A stretch of 64,000 nt of DNA, from positions 32,915-96,914 of the forward strand of contig NZ_QNVT01000026.1 of NCBI RefSeq assembly GCF_003385515.1, in the 5' to 3' direction. The DNA is from Chryseobacterium pennae. GTDB taxonomy: Bacteria > Bacteroidota > Bacteroidia > Flavobacteriales > Weeksellaceae. Below the pieces are notes generated by a model. That model saw only the letters and a program-made list of their open reading frames with translations. It had not been told where the DNA came from and made no database searches. Positions 35,492 through 44,419 of this stretch are shown here, one piece after another. Made by a program: the position numbers and the translations under genes. Every line of letters starts with the position of its first letter. The first letter of the stretch is position 1.

Positions 35492-36343
35492 ATGAGTAAA
35501 AGTATTGAAGAGTTAAAATCTCTTACTACGCAGATCAGAAGAGACATTTTAAGAATGGTTCACGCTGTAAATTCAGGACACCCGGGAGGAAGCTTAGGCT
35601 GTACAGAGTACTTTACAGCACTTTATGGAAAGGTGATGAACTATCATCTTCCTTTTACAATGGAAGGCAAGAATGAAGATCATTTTTATCTATCAAACGG
35701 GCACATTTCTCCTGTGTACTACTCTACTTTGGCAAGATTCAACTTCTTCCCGGTAGAAGAATTGAAGACTTTCAGAAAGCTTGATTCAAGATTACAGGGA
35801 CACCCTACTACTCATGAAGGTCTTCCAGGGATCAGAATTGCTTCCGGTTCTTTAGGACAAGGTCTTTCTGTAGCTTTGGGAGCTGCTTTAGGTAAAAAAA
35901 TGGACGGAGACCAGTCTCTTGTTTACACTCTTCACGGAGATGGTGAACTTCAGGAAGGTCAAGTCTGGGAAGCACTGATGTTTGCTGCTGCTAAAAAAGT
36001 AGATAACATTATTTCTACTATTGACTATAACGGACGTCAGATTGATGGTGATACAGATGATGTATTAAGCCTTGGAAATCTTCATGCTAAACTTGAAGCT
36101 TTCGGATGGATTGTTTTAGAAGAAAAGAACGGTAACGATCTTGAAGCTGTAATCGGTATTCTTGAAAGAGCAAAAGCTGAAACAGGAAAAGGAAAGCCTG
36201 TAGCCATCATGCTTCACACAGAGATGGGTGCCGGAGTAGACTTTATGATGGGATCTCATGCTTGGCATGGTAAAGCTCCTAATGATGAGCAATTGGAAAC
36301 TGCATTCAAACAATTGTATTTAGAAGCTCCTGCTGACTACTAA
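35492..36343 (+). CDS. Transketolase, N-terminal subunit
   Basis: A 283-residue thiamine-diphosphate-binding half of a split transketolase. It carries SGHPGGSLG (about 28-36), HGDGELQEGQVWEALMFA (about 148-165, the GDG start of the ThDP/Mg motif) and YNGRQIDG with the motif's asparagine. With the second subunit it transfers two-carbon units in the non-oxidative pentose phosphate pathway. The C-terminal half is encoded separately 41 bp downstream, so the enzyme must assemble from two chains. Confidence 0.93.
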   Translation: MSKSIEELKSLTTQIRRDILRMVHAVNSGHPGGSLGCTEYFTALYGKVMNYHLPFTMEGKNEDHFYLSNGHISPVYYSTLARFNFFPVEELKTFRKLDSRLQGHPTTHEGLPGIRIASGSLGQGLSVALGAALGKKMDGDQSLVYTLHGDGELQEGQVWEALMFAAAKKVDNIISTIDYNGRQIDGDTDDVLSLGNLHAKLEAFGWIVLEEKNGNDLEAVIGILERAKAETGKGKPVAIMLHTEMGAGVDFMMGSHAWHGKAPNDEQLETAFKQLYLEAPADY

Positions 36344-36384
36344 TCCCTAACCATCAGTTAAACTCTCGATTAATAAAAATAAAA

Positions 36385-37332
36385 ATGAAATATACATATA
36401 CAGAAAAAAAGGACACACGTTCAGGATTCGGAGCCGGATTAGCTGAGCTTGCTGATAAAAATCCTAATGTAGTAGCACTTTGTGCAGACCTTATCGGATC
36501 TTTGAAAATGGAGAAATTCATTGAGAAAGCTCCTGAAAGATTTATCCAGGTGGGTATTGCAGAAGCAAACATGATGGGTATTGCTGCAGGTCTTAGTATC
36601 ACAGGGAAAATTCCTTTCACAGGAACTTTTGCAAACTTCTCTACTTCAAGAGTATATGACCAAATTCGTCAGTCTATTGCTTACTCTGGAAAAAATGTGA
36701 AAATCTGTGCATCTCACGCAGGTCTTACGCTAGGAGAAGATGGAGCAACTCACCAGGTATTGGAAGATATCGGGATGATGAAAATGCTTCCTGGAATGAC
36801 GGTAATCAACCCTTGTGACTACAACCAGACAAAAGCGGCTACTCTTGCGATTGCTGATTTTGAAGGTCCTGTATATTTAAGATTCGGTAGACCCACTGTT
36901 CCTGTATTCATCCCTGAGGATATGCCTTTCGAAATTGGAAAAGGAATCATGCTTCAGGAAGGTACTGATGTAACGATTGTTGCAACAGGGCATCTTGTAT
37001 GGGAATCTCTTGTAGCTGCTGATGAACTTGAGAAAGAAGGCATTTCTTGTGAGGTAATCAACATCCACACGATTAAGCCTCTTGATGAAGAGATCATCTT
37101 AAAATCTGTTGAAAAAACAGGGAAGATTGTAACGGCTGAAGAACACAACTACCTTGGTGGTTTAGGGGAGTCTGTTGCGGGAATGCTTGCAAGAAAAAGA
37201 CCTACAAGACAGGAATTTGTAGCAGTAAACGATACATTCGGAGAATCTGCAACACCTGCTGAACTAATGAAGAAGTATAAGATTGATGCTGCAGCAGTGA
37301 AAGAAGCTGTAAAGAGAATTTTAGCTAACTAA
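36385..37332 (+). CDS. Transketolase, C-terminal subunit
   Basis: A 315-residue pyrimidine-binding and C-terminal half of the split transketolase. The catalytic glutamate that activates ThDP is in VGIAEANMMGIAAGL (about 53-67), and HAGLTLGEDGATHQ (about 113-126) is the substrate-side loop. The last 110 residues form the regulatory C-terminal domain. The gene is 41 bp downstream of the N-terminal half and ends in a very strong terminator, so the pair is a two-gene operon. Confidence 0.93.
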   Translation: MKYTYTEKKDTRSGFGAGLAELADKNPNVVALCADLIGSLKMEKFIEKAPERFIQVGIAEANMMGIAAGLSITGKIPFTGTFANFSTSRVYDQIRQSIAYSGKNVKICASHAGLTLGEDGATHQVLEDIGMMKMLPGMTVINPCDYNQTKAATLAIADFEGPVYLRFGRPTVPVFIPEDMPFEIGKGIMLQEGTDVTIVATGHLVWESLVAADELEKEGISCEVINIHTIKPLDEEIILKSVEKTGKIVTAEEHNYLGGLGESVAGMLARKRPTRQEFVAVNDTFGESATPAELMKKYKIDAAAVKEAVKRILAN

Positions 37333-37352
37333 TCATTAGCTTTATCATAATA

Positions 37353-37390
37353 ACTGCGGGCTGTTTCTTCGAAACAGCCCGCAGTCTTTT
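37353..37390 (+). terminator. Intrinsic terminator after transketolase
   Basis: ACTGCGGGCTGTTTC-TTC-GAAACAGCCCGCAGT, a 15-bp G/C-rich perfect stem, then CTTTTATT. Confidence 0.95.
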
Positions 37391-37421
37391 ATTGAATGAA
37401 TGATTCAATGTTGAAGTTAAC

Positions 37422-37473
37422 CACCCCGTCAAAAATTCTTTAAATTTTTGACACTCCTCCACAGGAGGGGAAT
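37422..37473. repeat. Possible REP-like double-hairpin element
   Basis: Two adjacent hairpins: GTCAAAAATT-CTTTA-AATTTTTGAC (37428-37452) and CTCCTCC-ACA-GGAGGGG (37454-37470), preceded by CACCCC. The combination resembles short repeated elements scattered in Chryseobacterium intergenic DNA, as far as I remember. Only one copy is in this window. Confidence 0.45.
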
Positions 37474-37532
37474 AGTTATACATAGAGTTATCATGGTTGT
37501 AGTTTCTACCCTACTTATCGTTTGTTTTTTTA

Positions 37533-38048
37533 TTATTCCGGTTGATTCAAAGGAATTCCCACTGCTAGAAGAATTGGGCATAATATTTCTGTTATATACT
37601 CTTCCTGTCTTCTGTCTGAAGCTTTTGATCCTGAAAAGTAATTGCTGATCCTGTAGTTTTTCACAAACTGATTGCGTTTCTTTCCTATGGAATAGTAATA
37701 TCCACCTGTTTCATCATTGATAAAATAGGTCATTTCATCAAAAGTCATAATTTTTTTAGAAAGGATCCATTTTTTGTAAATACATTTCTCAGATTTATCA
37801 AAAATATATTTCACAGGAATCCTGAAAAACAGATCAAACAGGAAATATATCATATAAATCCCCCATATTATCAATGCAATTTTGAACTGATCTGCAGACA
37901 TTTTATCCATAAAATAATAGATAATGACCAAAAGGGCAATCATTCCAAAGGCCAGCCACCAGATTAAAGTGCGCAGGAAGCTGTAATTGGGCATAAGGCT
38001 TATTTCACTGCCATTCTCTTCAAATTTATAACGGTCTGTTATGTTCAT
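37533..38048 (-). CDS. Small membrane protein of unknown function
   Basis: A 171-residue protein (175 if it starts at the upstream ATG, 38060) with two adjacent membrane segments (about 25-45 and 55-75) and a soluble C-terminal part beginning KYIFDKSEKCIYKKW. The layout, two helices and then a PH-like domain, is shared with the next two membrane proteins of this operon (38026-38505 and 41518-41991). It overlaps the upstream gene's end by 23 bp and is the last gene of the nine-gene minus-strand run. Function unknown. Confidence 0.7.
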   Translation of the reverse strand: MNITDRYKFEENGSEISLMPNYSFLRTLIWWLAFGMIALLVIIYYFMDKMSADQFKIALIIWGIYMIYFLFDLFFRIPVKYIFDKSEKCIYKKWILSKKIMTFDEMTYFINDETGGYYYSIGKKRNQFVKNYRISNYFSGSKASDRRQEEYITEILCPILLAVGIPLNQPE

Positions 38049-38505
38049 TTCCTGAATCATTAATTTTCATGATGTCTTCTGTTTCATTCACCATCTTTTG
38101 GATTCCTTTTTGCGACAAAGCCTGCCCAATGGTCAGATGTTTTTCTTTCCCGTCTACTTCAAAATAAATAGACAATATTACATTCGTGGTAATAAAACCC
38201 ATATACTTTGTAGCCAATACATGGAAATTGGTAAAATCCTTTAAATCATAAGTTTTTGCCGGAACAAAAATGGTATGCTTCCCGGTAATGGTTTTTCGGT
38301 CCATATCAATAATAAACTTCTTGGTAAAGAAATTAATAGCGATAAGTACTACCAATGCAATAAGAATAAGGCTGAGGATTCTTACATCTTTAAAGATCCA
38401 TCCTGCTATTATTAAAAAGAAAAGACATAAAACAGATACGAAAACCGGTTGATTTTTAAAAATGTATTGGTTTCCTTCCTGTTTGTAAAATTTATAAGAG
38501 TTCAT
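38026..38505 (-). CDS. Small membrane protein with PH-like C-terminal domain
   Basis: A 159-residue protein with two membrane helices (about 20-60) and a beta-rich domain starting KKFIIDMDRKTITGKHTIFV. The segment AKTYDLKDFTNFHVLATKYMG matches FTYDLNDFEGFELQTIGLS in the protein at 41518-41991, so the two are paralogues in one operon. Such two-helix/PH-like proteins occur in immunity-protein clusters of Bacteroidota, but this one has no assigned role. Confidence 0.72.
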   Translation of the reverse strand: MNSYKFYKQEGNQYIFKNQPVFVSVLCLFFLIIAGWIFKDVRILSLILIALVVLIAINFFTKKFIIDMDRKTITGKHTIFVPAKTYDLKDFTNFHVLATKYMGFITTNVILSIYFEVDGKEKHLTIGQALSQKGIQKMVNETEDIMKINDSGNEHNRPL

Positions 38506-38546
38506 AATAGATTTGGGTTTATATTTTGTTTAGTATTGGGTTTGAA

Positions 38547-39095
38547 TCAATTTTCATAGCGTAGGGCAATCTCATCTTCATTAATGGTCTTCAGAGTATT
38601 TAAATCTGTTCTGAAATAGGTATCATGAATAGAAAAATAGGCATCCATTTTTACTTTGGTCTGTTCTGAAGCTTTCTTCCAGCAGTCAAAAAACCATTGT
38701 TCAAACAGTTTATATTTTTCGTCATCATATTCATCCAGTATATCATCAAAATCCTCCCCTTCATAATGATCCTGAAAATCTGAAGCTGCCATCCATATTT
38801 TTTCCGGGATCAGCGCATCCCAATCACTATTTTCTTCAGCATTGCCATTCTTTTCAGTGGGCAAAGAAATTGTATTGGTCGCGATTTTATTGTTGCGGTC
38901 TACGCCCCAGAATACAATATTCAGATATTCATATTCGTACTCGAAATAGAATGCTCTGATATCAGATCTTCCGTTGTTCCCAACATAACTGATATGGTCT
39001 CCGTTCAGCAGATGACTCAAATCTTCTGTAAGCTTATCACTGATTGCTTCCAGATAATTTTTAAATTCAATATTGAGCTTTTTAAGATCTTCCAT
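38547..39095 (-). CDS. Acidic cytosolic protein of unknown function, possible immunity protein
   Basis: A 182-residue acidic protein with no signal or membrane segment, containing many Asp, Glu and aromatic residues (FYFEYEYEYLNIVFWGVD and EGEDFDDILDEYDDEKY). The composition and size resemble SMI1/SUKH-like or DUF4303-like immunity proteins, but I cannot name a family. A start 17 codons upstream (39146) would overlap the preceding gene; the ATG at 39095 leaves a 22-bp gap and is preferred. Confidence 0.65.
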   Translation of the reverse strand: MEDLKKLNIEFKNYLEAISDKLTEDLSHLLNGDHISYVGNNGRSDIRAFYFEYEYEYLNIVFWGVDRNNKIATNTISLPTEKNGNAEENSDWDALIPEKIWMAASDFQDHYEGEDFDDILDEYDDEKYKLFEQWFFDCWKKASEQTKVKMDAYFSIHDTYFRTDLNTLKTINEDEIALRYEN

Positions 39096-39117
39096 AAGAC
39101 TGATTTTGTTGTAATGA

Positions 39118-39657
39118 TTATGATCTTTCAATTTTTCTCCCAACAAGTTTTTCTAACGCTGAAAACATTTCTTCAACAAACAAAACCTGTAGATCAGGAT
39201 GATTTCTCAACCATTGCGAATGTAATACTATTAAATCTTCTTCCAAGCTATAAAATGAACTATTTTTTAGCTTATCCCTGGTCTTATTAGGTCCGAAATA
39301 TTCGCTTTTCAGATATTTTTCAAGTTCTCCTTCTTCCAGGTTTTCTACTTTTGTACACTGTTCAAGAAAAAGGATAAGGTTCTTTTGCGCGCCGGTTTTT
39401 TTCAACCCTTCTTCAATATCCCGATTGAGTTCCGGTGACCATCCTGAATTCCATACAAACTGGGAAAAATTCCCGTTGGAATATTGGGCGAGATAGTAAT
39501 CAAGATAATAACTGATGATAGAATCTTCATGCATATTTTCTGGCTCAAATCCTTCTTCGTTCAGGAGATTCACCACAGAAATATTGGATAGGATCAGATC
39601 ATAAGGATCGTTACTGTTATAAGATGTGTCTGAGACAATTATTTTATCTTGCTTCAT
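39118..39657 (-). CDS. DUF4375 (DMP19-like) family protein
   Basis: A 179-residue acidic cytosolic protein. The segment YYLDYYLAQYSNGNFSQFVWNSGW (about residues 50-73) is the hallmark of DUF4375/DMP19 proteins. DMP19 of Neisseria is a DNA mimic that antagonises a repressor, and other members are predicted immunity proteins of contact-dependent toxins. It lies between two other acidic proteins in a nine-gene operon-like run with no toxin gene, so its partner is unknown. Confidence 0.7.
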   Translation of the reverse strand: MKQDKIIVSDTSYNSNDPYDLILSNISVVNLLNEEGFEPENMHEDSIISYYLDYYLAQYSNGNFSQFVWNSGWSPELNRDIEEGLKKTGAQKNLILFLEQCTKVENLEEGELEKYLKSEYFGPNKTRDKLKNSSFYSLEEDLIVLHSQWLRNHPDLQVLFVEEMFSALEKLVGRKIERS

Positions 39658-39694
39658 ATGATATAATTAATGTGTTTTTTTATTCTTCATTCTT

Positions 39695-40228
39695 TTAATT
39701 GCCCCAGGTTTCCATCCACTCCAGATATTCACTTTTATACTCATTATCGTTCAGTCTGATAATGATATCTTTCAGATCCTGCTTCTCAAATTCATAATCT
39801 GACACCGTAAAAATCAGGAAAATATCTTTCCCTATAGTATTTTTAAAAAAGTTCTCATTTTTAAGTTTTTCCAATACTTCAATACAACTAGTATAGAGCT
39901 TAGCCTGAAATTGCTGAAACCATTCGTCATCTTCATCATGTTGATCAAGCTCTCTTCTCAGATGGGTACAAATTTCATTAAAATCCTGATCTGCACCTTC
40001 CATTTCGTGCGTCCATTCCGCAGGTTCGTATTTATAATAGACGCCATCATCTTCATCAATCTCTTTAAGGGTCTCCACTGTATTGGAAGAAGGACAGACT
40101 GTCATTGCTCTTTCATCACTATACAACGCAAAACTGTAAATGTTTTCAGCGCCATGCTTTTCATACATTTCCAAAAAAGCCTTTTTTGCTGCTTCTTCTA
40201 TCTGTTGCTTCAACGTTTCAAAATCCAT
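39695..40228 (-). CDS. DUF4303 family protein
   Basis: A 177-residue acidic cytosolic protein. ENIYSFALYSDERAMTVCPSSNT followed by YYKYEPAEWTHE fits the DUF4303 family, which is frequent in polymorphic-toxin immunity loci. The second half is helical with NEICTHLRREL and VLEKLKNENFF. It is separated by 112 bp from the next upstream gene and by 37 bp from DUF4375, so it may start a sub-operon. Confidence 0.65.
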   Translation of the reverse strand: MDFETLKQQIEEAAKKAFLEMYEKHGAENIYSFALYSDERAMTVCPSSNTVETLKEIDEDDGVYYKYEPAEWTHEMEGADQDFNEICTHLRRELDQHDEDDEWFQQFQAKLYTSCIEVLEKLKNENFFKNTIGKDIFLIFTVSDYEFEKQDLKDIIIRLNDNEYKSEYLEWMETWGN

Positions 40229-40340
40229 GCTTCATATCTTCTTTAAAATGGGCGGTAAAATTACCCTTATCCTGCTTTATATTTTTAAAAAGTACAGCCA
40301 GTTTCATGATTATGGCTAGTCTTTTTTTTATTATTGAAGA

Positions 40341-40517
40341 TTATCTGTTTTTGTTATACAGGATAAATCCCGGAATTATAATGGCCGCTGCAATGAGTAA
40401 TAGAGGAAGTTCTCCATATCTGAACATCCAGGATGTTTCTTTAGAAGGTCCTATTTTCACAATAACAGTCAAACAGAAACCTATAATAATCATAATAATT
40501 CCTAGTGTTTTTTTCAT
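40341..40517 (-). CDS. Two-helix small membrane protein
   Basis: A 58-residue protein beginning MKKTLGIIMIIIGFCLTVIV with a second hydrophobic helix (LPLLLIAAAIIIPGFILY) and a basic C-terminus. An ATG eight codons upstream is less likely because it adds an odd hydrophobic run and moves closer to the lipoprotein stop. It starts 24 bp after the lipoprotein gene, in the same direction. No family recognised. Confidence 0.6.
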   Translation of the reverse strand: MKKTLGIIMIIIGFCLTVIVKIGPSKETSWMFRYGELPLLLIAAAIIIPGFILYNKNR

Positions 40518-40541
40518 AATCCAAATATTAATTGTTATCAA

Positions 40542-41501
40542 TTAGTCTACAAAATTGTTATAACGGCTAAGTACAGTATTTGCTTCGCTTTCAAGGTCAT
40601 CAAAATCTTTGTTCAGTTCAGCACTATTTTCGTTCAGGCTTCTTTGAACAATTCTCATTTTACCCAGGAAATCATTTACCGAATTATTAAAAGCTGTATA
40701 ACTTCCTTCTTTCTGTTTTTCAGATGATGGGATTTTTTCATCAATATTCCGTTTATACAGTTTTTCCATCTGCTGATACTGTTGGGTAAATTTCTGTTTG
40801 TAAGTGTTCAGATCTTTAATATCATAAGAATCATCAACGATCTTTTGGGCAAGTTCCATCACTTCTTTAGACTGAATGATGTGATCTTTCAACGGATGCC
40901 CTTTAAGAACCTCTATTTCTGCCTTATCCGCCTTGGGAGAAAGTTTGGAAAACAAATCATTGGCTGCCTTACGGTTTTCCTGAATAAGTTTTTGGGATTT
41001 TTCAGTGATCTCAGTGATTTTCTTTCCCTTATCATCTTTCCAGTCTTCTGCCGTTTTATAAGTTTCCAGCTCTTTCTTCAGCACTTCCAGCTCAGAGGCT
41101 GTTTCCTTCATCTTATCAACAAGTACCTGATAATCTTTACCCAATGCATCCGGTGCCTTAATGTTCTGGTTGACCCACATCATAATAGTAGGGGTAAATA
41201 TGGGGGACATCCCGATATGTTGAGGATTAGCCGTTACACTCTTTACATATTCATCCATCTGCATCAATGATTCCTGAAAATTTTTAATAAAATCCGTCTG
41301 GGCTTCATCCATTTTCACAACCTTATTATTAAAAGCAACGATATCCCTGTTTTCATCTCCTGAATTGATACTAAAAGGGTTTGTCTGATTATTATTACTC
41401 CCATTTTGTGAAAGCTTTTCCTTAATTTTCTCTAGTTTATCACAGGAGGTCATCGAAAACCCGAGACTGAGTATTCCTGCAATGAGCAATGATTTCTTCA
41501 T
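40542..41501 (-). CDS. DUF3829-like (YiiG-type) lipoprotein
   Basis: A 319-residue protein with a lipobox (SMTSC, Cys20), a Asn/Ser/Gln linker and a long helical domain with many Lys/Glu heptad-like runs (QDYQ-type, TEKSQKLIQENRKAANDLF). Helical content, the FNNKVVKMDEAQTDF beginning and length fit the DUF3829/YiiG family, whose function is unknown. Anchored in the envelope, it is the only exported protein in this operon. Confidence 0.65.
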   Translation of the reverse strand: MKKSLLIAGILSLGFSMTSCDKLEKIKEKLSQNGSNNNQTNPFSINSGDENRDIVAFNNKVVKMDEAQTDFIKNFQESLMQMDEYVKSVTANPQHIGMSPIFTPTIMMWVNQNIKAPDALGKDYQVLVDKMKETASELEVLKKELETYKTAEDWKDDKGKKITEITEKSQKLIQENRKAANDLFSKLSPKADKAEIEVLKGHPLKDHIIQSKEVMELAQKIVDDSYDIKDLNTYKQKFTQQYQQMEKLYKRNIDEKIPSSEKQKEGSYTAFNNSVNDFLGKMRIVQRSLNENSAELNKDFDDLESEANTVLSRYNNFVD

Positions 41502-41517
41502 AATCTGATATTAAAAA

Positions 41518-41991
41518 TTAAATAAGTGTTCTGTTGTATTTTTTATTAAGGTCTTCCAGCTCATTTACTACTTCCTGCATGGTTCTCTTACTGAAGGATT
41601 GAGATATGACCGGACGCTTAAAATGGGATATATTTTTGAAATTACCATATAGATAACAACCTAAAGGAATCATACTCAAACCGATGGTCTGCAGTTCAAA
41701 TCCTTCAAAATCATTAAGATCATAAGTAAATTTCCTACGTACCAACCCTGTATTGACAACTGTCAGAACTTGTGAAGCAGGATCAAAATAAATTTTAGGG
41801 GGAATAAAGGAAATAATGGTTAGTAAAAGTGAAAATACCAACATTCCGATTCCTGTCTTGAGATAACTGGTATTCACAATCACAATGATAGAAATCAATA
41901 CCCAGATCACTACTATCAGATGTTGTAATGATATGTACTGCTTCACCTGATAGCCTGCTCCTTCCCTTTTTAGATGCTTGAATCCTTCCAT
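41518..41991 (-). CDS. Small membrane protein with PH-like C-terminal domain (paralogue)
   Basis: A 157-residue protein with two membrane helices (about 25-65) and a beta-rich tail. FTYDLNDFEGFELQTIG corresponds to a segment of the protein at 38026-38505, and both end in a lysine-rich helix. It starts 20 bp after the DUF4870-like gene and leads into the lipoprotein gene 16 bp later, so it is a central gene of the operon. Function unknown. Confidence 0.7.
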   Translation of the reverse strand: MEGFKHLKREGAGYQVKQYISLQHLIVVIWVLISIIVIVNTSYLKTGIGMLVFSLLLTIISFIPPKIYFDPASQVLTVVNTGLVRRKFTYDLNDFEGFELQTIGLSMIPLGCYLYGNFKNISHFKRPVISQSFSKRTMQEVVNELEDLNKKYNRTLI

Positions 41992-42011
41992 TGATGTAAG
42001 TTTTTCAGATT

Positions 42012-42332
42012 CTATCCGATAAACGAAAATTTATCTTCAACAATTTTTCCGATTAACGGCAAAGGTTTTTCAACTTCATTGGCTGCATTAATGGCTCCAA
42101 TAATCATCAGTACTAATGGTAATAATCCTATTACTCCCAAAATACCGAGATGAGTAACCGAAATTAAAATACCAAGAATTACTGGCAGAATAAGAGAAAG
42201 AATAGCTGCTCCTAAAGACTGCTTAAGATGATATTTTAAAAAGCTGTCTGGTTTTTCTTTTCCTAATACAAAAGAGATCAGCCATCCTATAATGGTGATG
42301 TATGATACGATAGATAATGTCTTGTTGTCCAT
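42012..42332 (-). CDS. DUF4870-like membrane protein
   Basis: A 106-residue protein with three hydrophobic helices. The start LSIVSYITIIGWLISFVLGKEKPDSFLKYHLKQSLG, in which a first helix is followed by a charged loop and a conserved H-x2-QS motif, matches DUF4870/Tic20-like small membrane proteins. It is the first gene of the nine-gene minus-strand run and diverges from the TPR regulator gene, 239 bp away. No consensus promoter is visible upstream. Confidence 0.75.
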   Translation of the reverse strand: MDNKTLSIVSYITIIGWLISFVLGKEKPDSFLKYHLKQSLGAAILSLILPVILGILISVTHLGILGVIGLLPLVLMIIGAINAANEVEKPLPLIGKIVEDKFSFIG

Positions 42333-42571
42333 AATAAAGTTTTTTAATTAATATTTTTTTGATTTTTTACTGCCTCAAAATTGTGACAGGAAAGCATATC
42401 TCCAATTTTCTATATTACTACAAAACAACTTCAACTCAAAGAAGGGGTGTCTACAAAGCGTCTACAGAACACTATAACAAACTATTTAACAACTATTTAA
42501 ATAAAGACTACAATTTCTTTTTTTTACTTTTAATCAGTGATCAGTCTTTGCAATTTTTGTACTTTCACCTC

Positions 42572-44419
42572 ATGAAACGGCAGTTCACTTTTTTATATTT
42601 CATATTCTTTATCTGTATTTTTTGCCCGGCTCAAAATACATACATTGATGGGCTTAAGAACCAGTTGAAGAGCAATACTTCTGCTGAGGAAAAATTTAAA
42701 ATATACAATGAACTTACAGAATATTACAGAGTCAGTGATCAGTATTCTACTGCTGAAAAATACATTCAGGAACAATTAAAACTGGCCAAAAGTGAGCGTA
42801 ATTATACTGAAGAAGTAAAAGCTCTGGTTCAGAATGGAATCATTAAACTTAATCAATCTGAATATGATAAGGTTCCAAATCTCATTGATGCTGCTTATGC
42901 AACTGCCCAAAAATCAAATGATAAAACGGCCTCCCTCTATGCTGCTTATCTGAATATTTATTATAATAATACCTTGGGAGAGTCTGAAAATACCATTAAA
43001 CTTATTCAGAAAATTCTTCCGGAAGTTGAAAAGCGCCCTTCAGAGATTCTTTTGAATGCTAAACTCAATTATCTCCTATATGGTATTCACTCTGAATGGA
43101 ATGATGCAAAAAATGCAACCCTATATGCTCAAAAGGCAGTAGAACTAGCCCAAAATTCAGGGAATAAGAACATGTTGAGTTCAGCCTATTCTGCTATGGC
43201 AGTCTGCTATTATTTTCCCTATGAAAAAACCGGCGATCTAAAGGATTTAAAACGTGTAACAGATATGTGTAAAAAAGCTGTTGCTCTTTATCATGAATTT
43301 CCGGGACAGGTTTCTGCTCATGCTCATGCTCTGGCATTATTAAATCTTGCCAATTATTATCTGAGCTATCCGGTCATTACGCCGGAAATCCGTAAGGAAA
43401 TTCAGGATGATGCAGCTGAAATCCTCAAACTCACTCAACATACGACTTTAAACCAAGGTATCCAGGCCGGAGCATTAGGAATTCTGAGCAATCTTGCAGC
43501 ACGTGATCACGATGATGCATTATCAGAACAGTATCTTTTAAAATCTGAGCAAATCTTACTCACACAGCAACCTGTATACTATCACGTCATGATTAATATA
43601 GTTACTGACCTTTCTAAGCTGTATGTAAAACAGAAAAATTATCAAAAGGCCTATGAATACCAGGCTAAAGTAACAAAATACAGTAATCTGCTGTATAACG
43701 AAGGACAGGCAGAGACCGCAAAAAGACTGGAAGCCCAGTTTCAGTCCCAGAAAAAAGAGACCGAACTGAAAGCTCTTACAGAAAAAACAGCAAGCCTTAA
43801 GAAAGAGAAGTTCCTGTATATAGGACTTGTAATAATAGGACTGATAGGAACATTTTTTATGTTCCGTTCTTATCATTATAAATTACGCTACTCTATTGTA
43901 AGGGAAAAAAAGCTGAATACTGAAAAATACAAAGCTGAAATGCGGGTAAAACTTCAGGAAGAGGAACAGGCCAGACTAAAAGCTGAGCAGGAACTTCTTA
44001 CCTTACAACAACAAAAACTTCAAAGTGAAGTTCTGGCCAGTCAGTTGCATATTCAGCATAAAAATGAGGTGCTTCAACAGCTTCAGACCCAGCTTTCGGA
44101 TACAGATATCAATATCAACCAGGTGGTGAAAGAACAAAACCGGGTAGATAATGATTTTGAAAAGATCAGGTTTACCATCCAGGAATTACATCCTGACTTC
44201 TTCAAAAACATCAATGAAAAGGCTAAACAGAAGTTAACACCATTGGATTTGAAATACTGCGCTTATATCTACCTTGGGATGGATACAAAACAAATTGCCA
44301 ATCTCCTAAACGTGGAACCTAAGAGTGTAAGAATGACTAAATACCGTTTAAAAAAGAAATTTGGACTGGATGAAAATATGGCCTTGAATACTTTCTTTCA
44401 AGGCGTATTTTCAGCTTAA
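42572..44419 (+). CDS. TPR-repeat transcriptional regulator with membrane segment and HTH
   Basis: A 615-residue protein: signal-like or membrane start (MKRQFTFLYFIFFICIFCPAQ), TPR-like helical repeats over about residues 35-400, one membrane helix (FLYIGLVIIGLIGTFFMF, about 413-430), a long charged coiled coil (about 440-545) and a C-terminal LuxR-like helix-turn-helix (DLKYCAYIYLGMDTKQIANLL, then RMTKYRLKKKFGL). This architecture is common in Bacteroidota one-protein regulators that sense a periplasmic signal. An upstream in-frame ATG at 42359 would add 71 non-conserved residues and is rejected. It precedes the peptide-modification locus, so it may control it. Confidence 0.8.
   Translation: MKRQFTFLYFIFFICIFCPAQNTYIDGLKNQLKSNTSAEEKFKIYNELTEYYRVSDQYSTAEKYIQEQLKLAKSERNYTEEVKALVQNGIIKLNQSEYDKVPNLIDAAYATAQKSNDKTASLYAAYLNIYYNNTLGESENTIKLIQKILPEVEKRPSEILLNAKLNYLLYGIHSEWNDAKNATLYAQKAVELAQNSGNKNMLSSAYSAMAVCYYFPYEKTGDLKDLKRVTDMCKKAVALYHEFPGQVSAHAHALALLNLANYYLSYPVITPEIRKEIQDDAAEILKLTQHTTLNQGIQAGALGILSNLAARDHDDALSEQYLLKSEQILLTQQPVYYHVMINIVTDLSKLYVKQKNYQKAYEYQAKVTKYSNLLYNEGQAETAKRLEAQFQSQKKETELKALTEKTASLKKEKFLYIGLVIIGLIGTFFMFRSYHYKLRYSIVREKKLNTEKYKAEMRVKLQEEEQARLKAEQELLTLQQQKLQSEVLASQLHIQHKNEVLQQLQTQLSDTDININQVVKEQNRVDNDFEKIRFTIQELHPDFFKNINEKAKQKLTPLDLKYCAYIYLGMDTKQIANLLNVEPKSVRMTKYRLKKKFGLDENMALNTFFQGVFSA

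Noticed and set aside
37448..37648. 66-residue plus-strand hydrophobic frame
   Set aside because: It begins inside the REP-like hairpins and lies antisense to the end of the membrane-protein gene; no promoter.
40105..40545. Long plus-strand frame across the DUF4303 and small membrane genes
   Set aside because: Antisense shadow of two minus-strand genes with better composition and operon context.
42359..42571. Upstream extension of the TPR regulator
   Set aside because: Its 71 residues have non-coding composition; the signal-like start at 42572 fits better.
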